In this document: positions 61,460 to 64,000 of the stretch, piece by piece
How positions within the stretch are numbered: position 1 is the stretch's first letter
How the letters are laid out: each line of letters begins with the position of its first letter
Assembly: GCA_040217795.1 (NCBI GenBank)
Contig: JBEHWK010000003.1
Coordinates: 30,510-94,509, forward strand
Length of the DNA: 64,000 bases
From: Clostridium_T sp040217795
GTDB lineage: Bacteria > Bacillota > Clostridia > Clostridiales > Clostridiaceae
Reading direction: 5' to 3'
Program-made: the position numbers and the translations under genes
The notes under the pieces: model-generated
What the model was told of the DNA's origin: nothing
The model's database searches: none
The model's input: only the letters and a program-made list of their open reading frames with translations

Positions 61460-61984
61460 ATGAATCTAGAAGAAAAAACAATAAGAACTACTTTAATCCA
61501 TAGGGGAAATTTTCTTGTATATGAAAATCTGGAAGTATTGCTTCCGGATGGAAACGTAAGTTCAAGAGACGTTTTGAGACATCCAGGAGGAGTTGCTATT
61601 CTTGCGTACACAGAAGAAAATAAAGTTCTTTTGGCAGAACAATACAGGAAAGCATTAGATGAAGTAACTTTAGAAATTCCCGCAGGAAAAATAGATAATG
61701 GAGAGAATCCTCTAGAAACTGCAATAAGGGAATTGGAAGAAGAGACAGGATACAAATCTGATAATATGACTTTCCTTGGTAAGATTGCTACTGCGCCTGG
61801 TTTTTGCGATGAATATCTGTATATTTACTCAGCAAAAGATCTAAAAAAAGGAATCAAACAAGGCGATGAGGATGAATTTATTAATGTCAGGGAATACTTC
61901 ATTGATGAATTAAAAGAAATGATAAAACAGGGAATAATAAAGGACAGTAAGACACTGGCAGCATTATTATACACAATGATATAA
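61460..61984 (+). CDS. nudF: Nudix hydrolase, ADP-ribose pyrophosphatase type
   Basis: Hydrolyses ADP-ribose or related nucleoside diphosphate sugars to AMP and sugar phosphate. 174 residues. The Nudix box is complete: G, then E, then REx2EE with GKIDNGENPLETA and IRELEEETGY. LAEQYRKALD and TAPGFCDEYLYIY flank it as in NudF/YqkG. The ATG at 61460 sits 6 bases after AGGGGAG; the TTG at 61442 lies upstream of that site and is unlikely. The gene is preceded by an unusually long (over 300 bases) structured region, in keeping with post-transcriptional control. Confidence 0.92.
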   Translation: MNLEEKTIRTTLIHRGNFLVYENLEVLLPDGNVSSRDVLRHPGGVAILAYTEENKVLLAEQYRKALDEVTLEIPAGKIDNGENPLETAIRELEEETGYKSDNMTFLGKIATAPGFCDEYLYIYSAKDLKKGIKQGDEDEFINVREYFIDELKEMIKQGIIKDSKTLAALLYTMI

Positions 61985-61991
61985 ATTCATG

Positions 61992-62026
61992 AAAAAATAC
62001 AGATTCTTTAAGGATCTGTATTTTTT
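61992..62026 (+). terminator. Intrinsic terminator of the Nudix gene
   Basis: AAAAAATACAGAT (61992-62004) with ATCTGTATTTTTT (62014-62026), a perfect 13-bp stem. Confidence 0.9.
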
Positions 62027-62042
62027 CATTTATATAGAAATA

Positions 62043-62071
62043 GAATAAATGCGGATGATTTATCATAAAAA
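62043..62071 (+). promoter_or_regulatory. Possible sigma-E promoter of spoIIM
   Basis: GAATAAA, 14 bases, CATAAAAA, partly matching the sigma-E consensus (KMATATT, 13-15 bases, CATACAMT). spoIIM is sigma-E dependent in Bacillus. The match is modest. Confidence 0.35.
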
Positions 62072-62101
62072 TAATAATGGTAACAAGGGGGACGGTGTAA
62101 T

Positions 62102-62731
62102 ATGGTAGATATAAGAAATATTATTGAAGATAATATACGAAACAATAAAGCAGCCTATCTGATAACATTCTTATTTTTTTCCATAGGTATAGTTTTAGGT
62201 GCTTACTCAGTAAAATATATGGGAAGTGACAGCAGAATAGGATTAAATAATTATTTTATAACATTTGTTTCTTCAATAGGAGAAAAAGCTATTGACTACA
62301 GAAAGATCTTTTTCTTCTCTTTGAAAAACAATATTTTTCTTTTTGGAGTAATCGGTATTTTTGGCATATTTCTTTTTGGATTTATTGTTGTTCTTTTAGC
62401 CAATCTTTTGAAGGGATATGTGGTGGGTTTTACCTTTTCATATTTATTGACAACTTATGGATATAAGGGGATAGGTTTGGCACTTGCAGCAGTTATACCA
62501 CAAAACATTGTAATAATACCTGCCATGTTGCTTTTTAGTATTATATTTATAAATAGATCTTTCAGAAATATACTTATTATGAAGAATAAGAGTAAAAAAT
62601 TTTCGTCTGAAATAAAAAACCTTGGGAATATATTGATATTTTTTTCCATATTATTGGTTATAGGAATATTTGTTGAAACTTTCATAAGTCCAAATTTAAT
62701 AAAATTTATCATTACTAAATTTTATGGTTAA
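62102..62731 (+). CDS. spoIIM: Stage II sporulation protein M
   Basis: Membrane subunit of the SpoIIDMP complex that drives septal thinning and engulfment. 209 residues with five membrane helices. Seen: LITFLFFSIGIVLGAYSVKY-type first helix, the family loop LLANLLKGYVVGFTFSYL and AAVIPQNIVIIPAML. GGGGGACG-type site before the ATG. Followed by the XerD-like gene, the same adjacency as in Bacillus (spoIIM near ripX). Confidence 0.93.
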   Translation: MVDIRNIIEDNIRNNKAAYLITFLFFSIGIVLGAYSVKYMGSDSRIGLNNYFITFVSSIGEKAIDYRKIFFFSLKNNIFLFGVIGIFGIFLFGFIVVLLANLLKGYVVGFTFSYLLTTYGYKGIGLALAAVIPQNIVIIPAMLLFSIIFINRSFRNILIMKNKSKKFSSEIKNLGNILIFFSILLVIGIFVETFISPNLIKFIITKFYG

Positions 62732-62775
62732 AGGTTTTAAGTTCATTGTTACAATCAATGCTATGGGAGAGTAAA

Positions 62776-63654
62776 ATGAAGGAGATATTAAAAAAATATG
62801 AGAAATACTTACAAGAAGGTGCAAAAAGTAAAAATACTGTTTTGGCTTATGTAACAGATATAACTCTGTATAATAAATTTTTAAAGGAAAAAAAAGTTGG
62901 AATAGTGGAAACTGGTGCTGAAACAATAACTGAATACTTAAATTACCTGATGAAGGAAGGAAAAAGTGAAAGGAGTATTAACAGAATAATAATTTCTATA
63001 AGGAATTTTTACGGTTTTATGAAGAAAAGTTTACTTATTAAAGAAATCCCTGAAATAAATCATAAGACAACAAACCTTACTAAAAGGATACCGGAAATAT
63101 TGACAGTGGAAGAAATTGATAAAATAATCAATATTGTAGAGAGTGATAATGTAAAGGGATTGAGAGATAAGGCGCTTCTTGAAACAATGTATGCTACTGG
63201 CATGAAAGTCAGTGAGTTGACTTCATTGAAACTTCAAGATGTTAATATAGAATTATCATTTGTAATTTGTAAGGATAACAGGAATATTGAAAGAATGATT
63301 CCAATAGGATCTGCAGCTGTAAAAGCCTTAAAGGCATATCTGGCTCAAAGAGATACTATAAGCTATCTGAATTCTCCTTATTTATTTATAAACTTAAATG
63401 GAAATAAGTTGACGAGACAAGGCATCTGGAGAATTGTAAAATCATATTGTGAAAGAGCGGGAATCAGAAAAACGGTAAACTTAAATACATTCAGGCATTC
63501 CTTTGCAGTTCATCTGCTTCAAAATGGAGCAAATGTCAGGGCTGTACAGAAACTATTAGGAAATCAGGTTTTAACTTATATGGATACCTACTATGAAATT
63601 ATTAATTCTGACAGACTTAATATAATTTATAAAAGGTCACATCCAAGAGCATAA
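62776..63654 (+). CDS. XerD-like tyrosine recombinase with altered active site
   Basis: 292 residues: N-terminal SAM-like core-binding domain (about 1-85, SKNTVLAYVTDITLY) and catalytic domain. Compared with the XerD set R-K-H-R-H-Y, I read Lys (K144, ATGMKVSEL) for Arg I, K166 kept, Asn (N237) for His II, R240 kept, Asn (N263, LLGN) for His III, and the Tyr nucleophile kept (Y272). Three of six positions are replaced. The ATG at 62776 follows GGGAGAG; a TTG at 62746 is less likely. Its position after spoIIM matches chromosomal xerD, but function as a dimer resolvase is doubtful. Confidence 0.85.
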   Translation: MKEILKKYEKYLQEGAKSKNTVLAYVTDITLYNKFLKEKKVGIVETGAETITEYLNYLMKEGKSERSINRIIISIRNFYGFMKKSLLIKEIPEINHKTTNLTKRIPEILTVEEIDKIINIVESDNVKGLRDKALLETMYATGMKVSELTSLKLQDVNIELSFVICKDNRNIERMIPIGSAAVKALKAYLAQRDTISYLNSPYLFINLNGNKLTRQGIWRIVKSYCERAGIRKTVNLNTFRHSFAVHLLQNGANVRAVQKLLGNQVLTYMDTYYEIINSDRLNIIYKRSHPRA

Positions 63655-63690
63655 TGGGGACAGTAGAATTGTCCCATTATTTATTTAATA
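63653..63690 (+). terminator. Hairpin after the recombinase gene
   Basis: AATGGGGACA (63653-63662) with TGTCCCATT (63670-63678), one bulged G, followed by ATTTATTT. Confidence 0.75.
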
Positions 63691-63864
63691 GTTGTTACTG
63701 TTTACACTTCAAGGGAATTTATTGAGGCACGAGGGGGAAATACTGAATACGTTGACAATCCAGGTAAACTTATAAATGCTGAATTTGTTATTCCGCTCGT
63801 TTCATATGAAGATGGGATAGTACATAAAATTCATGCAGAAAATATTGGGGTGATTGCAGTATGA
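63691..63864 (+). pseudogene. Gene fragment without a start codon
   Basis: An open frame of 57 sense codons ending TGA at 63862-63864, with protein-like composition (VYTSREFIEARGG, KLINAEFVIPLVSYEDG, HKIHAENIGVIAV). The frame is open upstream to 63667 but holds no ATG, GTG or TTG and no ribosome binding site, so it looks like the 3' end of a lost gene. Its stop overlaps an ATG (63861) that opens only ten codons (MSWLDCDVES), suggesting a second, also truncated, operon partner. Family not recognised. Confidence 0.55.
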
Positions 63865-63870
63865 GTTGGC

Positions 63871-63973
63871 TTGATTGCGATGTTGAGAGTTAAAATAAAA
63901 GCACATATTTAAGTTACACCTATAATTTAGAACTTATATAACTTAAATATATGCACCTCAATATCGCAATCAA
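63871..63973. repeat. Long imperfect foldback at the right edge
   Basis: Outer arms TTGATTGCGATGTTGAG (63871-63887) and CTCAATATCGCAATCAA (63957-63973) match at 16 of 17 positions, with a G-T pair at the other. Inner arms GCACATATTTAAGTTA (63901-63916) and TAACTTAAATATATGC (63939-63954) match at 15 of 16. It begins 7 bases after the gene fragment's stop. It could be a miniature element, an mRNA hairpin or a transposon remnant. Nothing else was seen between it and the window end. Confidence 0.7.
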
Positions 63974-64000
63974 TAACTAGAACGAAGTCGCTAAAAGCTG

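Noticed and set aside
1..64000. CRISPR arrays, tRNA/rRNA genes, prophage
   Set aside because: Read through both strands without finding a spacer array, a cloverleaf gene, rRNA signature or a run of phage structural genes.

Overview
The window comes from the chromosome of a low-GC, endospore-forming Firmicute. The spoIIIA operon, spoIVB, spo0A, spoIIM, a PdaA-type deacetylase and a dcw cluster with SepF/DivIVA point to a strictly anaerobic lineage of Clostridia. A Tissierellia/Sedimentibacter-like host is my guess from gene order, not something the sequence proves. Most of the window is vertically inherited core sequence read on the + strand. Only three genes lie on the - strand: an edge-truncated decarboxylase, pdaA and rqcH.

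Layout. 1-3.8 kb: Orn/Lys/Arg decarboxylase (cut by the left edge), ribosomal protein L25/Ctc and alpha-phosphoglucomutase. 3.8-10.9 kb: a TPR protein and a tightly overlapping surface-glycan operon (WecG/TagA transferase, MurJ-type flippase, two glycosyltransferases, an O-antigen-ligase-like polymerase). 10.9-13.7 kb: folate cyclodeaminase family protein, PdaA, YchF. 13.9-29.1 kb: a division and wall cluster (mraZ-rsmH-ftsL-PBP-murE-murF-mraY-ftsW, then divIB-DUF881-sbp-DUF881, then yggS-sepF-yggT-ylmH-divIVA), with no murD, murG, murC, ftsA or ftsZ. 29.5-34.5 kb: a DksA-like protein, rluD, pyrR, an rRNA methyltransferase and rqcH. 34.6-41.3 kb: a lipoprotein and a type IV pilus/ComG-like operon (ATPase, platform protein, four pilin-like proteins, three small proteins resembling PilM/N/O in position and topology). 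41.4-59.8 kb: the conserved Firmicute run efp, zinc-ribbon protein, spoIIIAA-AH, Asp23, nusB, folD, xseAB, ispA, dxs, tlyA, nadK, argR, recN, spoIVB, spo0A. 60-64 kb: two small orphan genes, a Nudix hydrolase behind a structured leader, spoIIM, a XerD-like recombinase, then a decayed gene fragment and a long foldback at the right edge.

The most unusual content is non-coding. A roughly 160-250 bp element occurs three times (23.1, 29.1 and 60.9 kb), always in the same orientation and always starting at the T-run of the upstream gene's intrinsic terminator. Its terminal arms pair with each other and keep pairing through a compensatory base change, so it looks either like a structured RNA or like a terminator-targeting miniature mobile element. 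Two further candidate structured RNAs lie upstream of the DksA-like gene and of the Nudix gene, and the Nudix leader carries two mutually exclusive pairings that involve its Shine-Dalgarno sequence.

Other points of note: a XerD-like recombinase with three of its six catalytic positions substituted; a pilin-like gene with a strong ribosome binding site but no ATG/GTG/TTG start; a four-box, 10-bp-phased MraZ operator; and a sigma-H-like promoter overlapping a 0A box in front of spo0A. All assignments rest on reading the sequence; no database search was possible.
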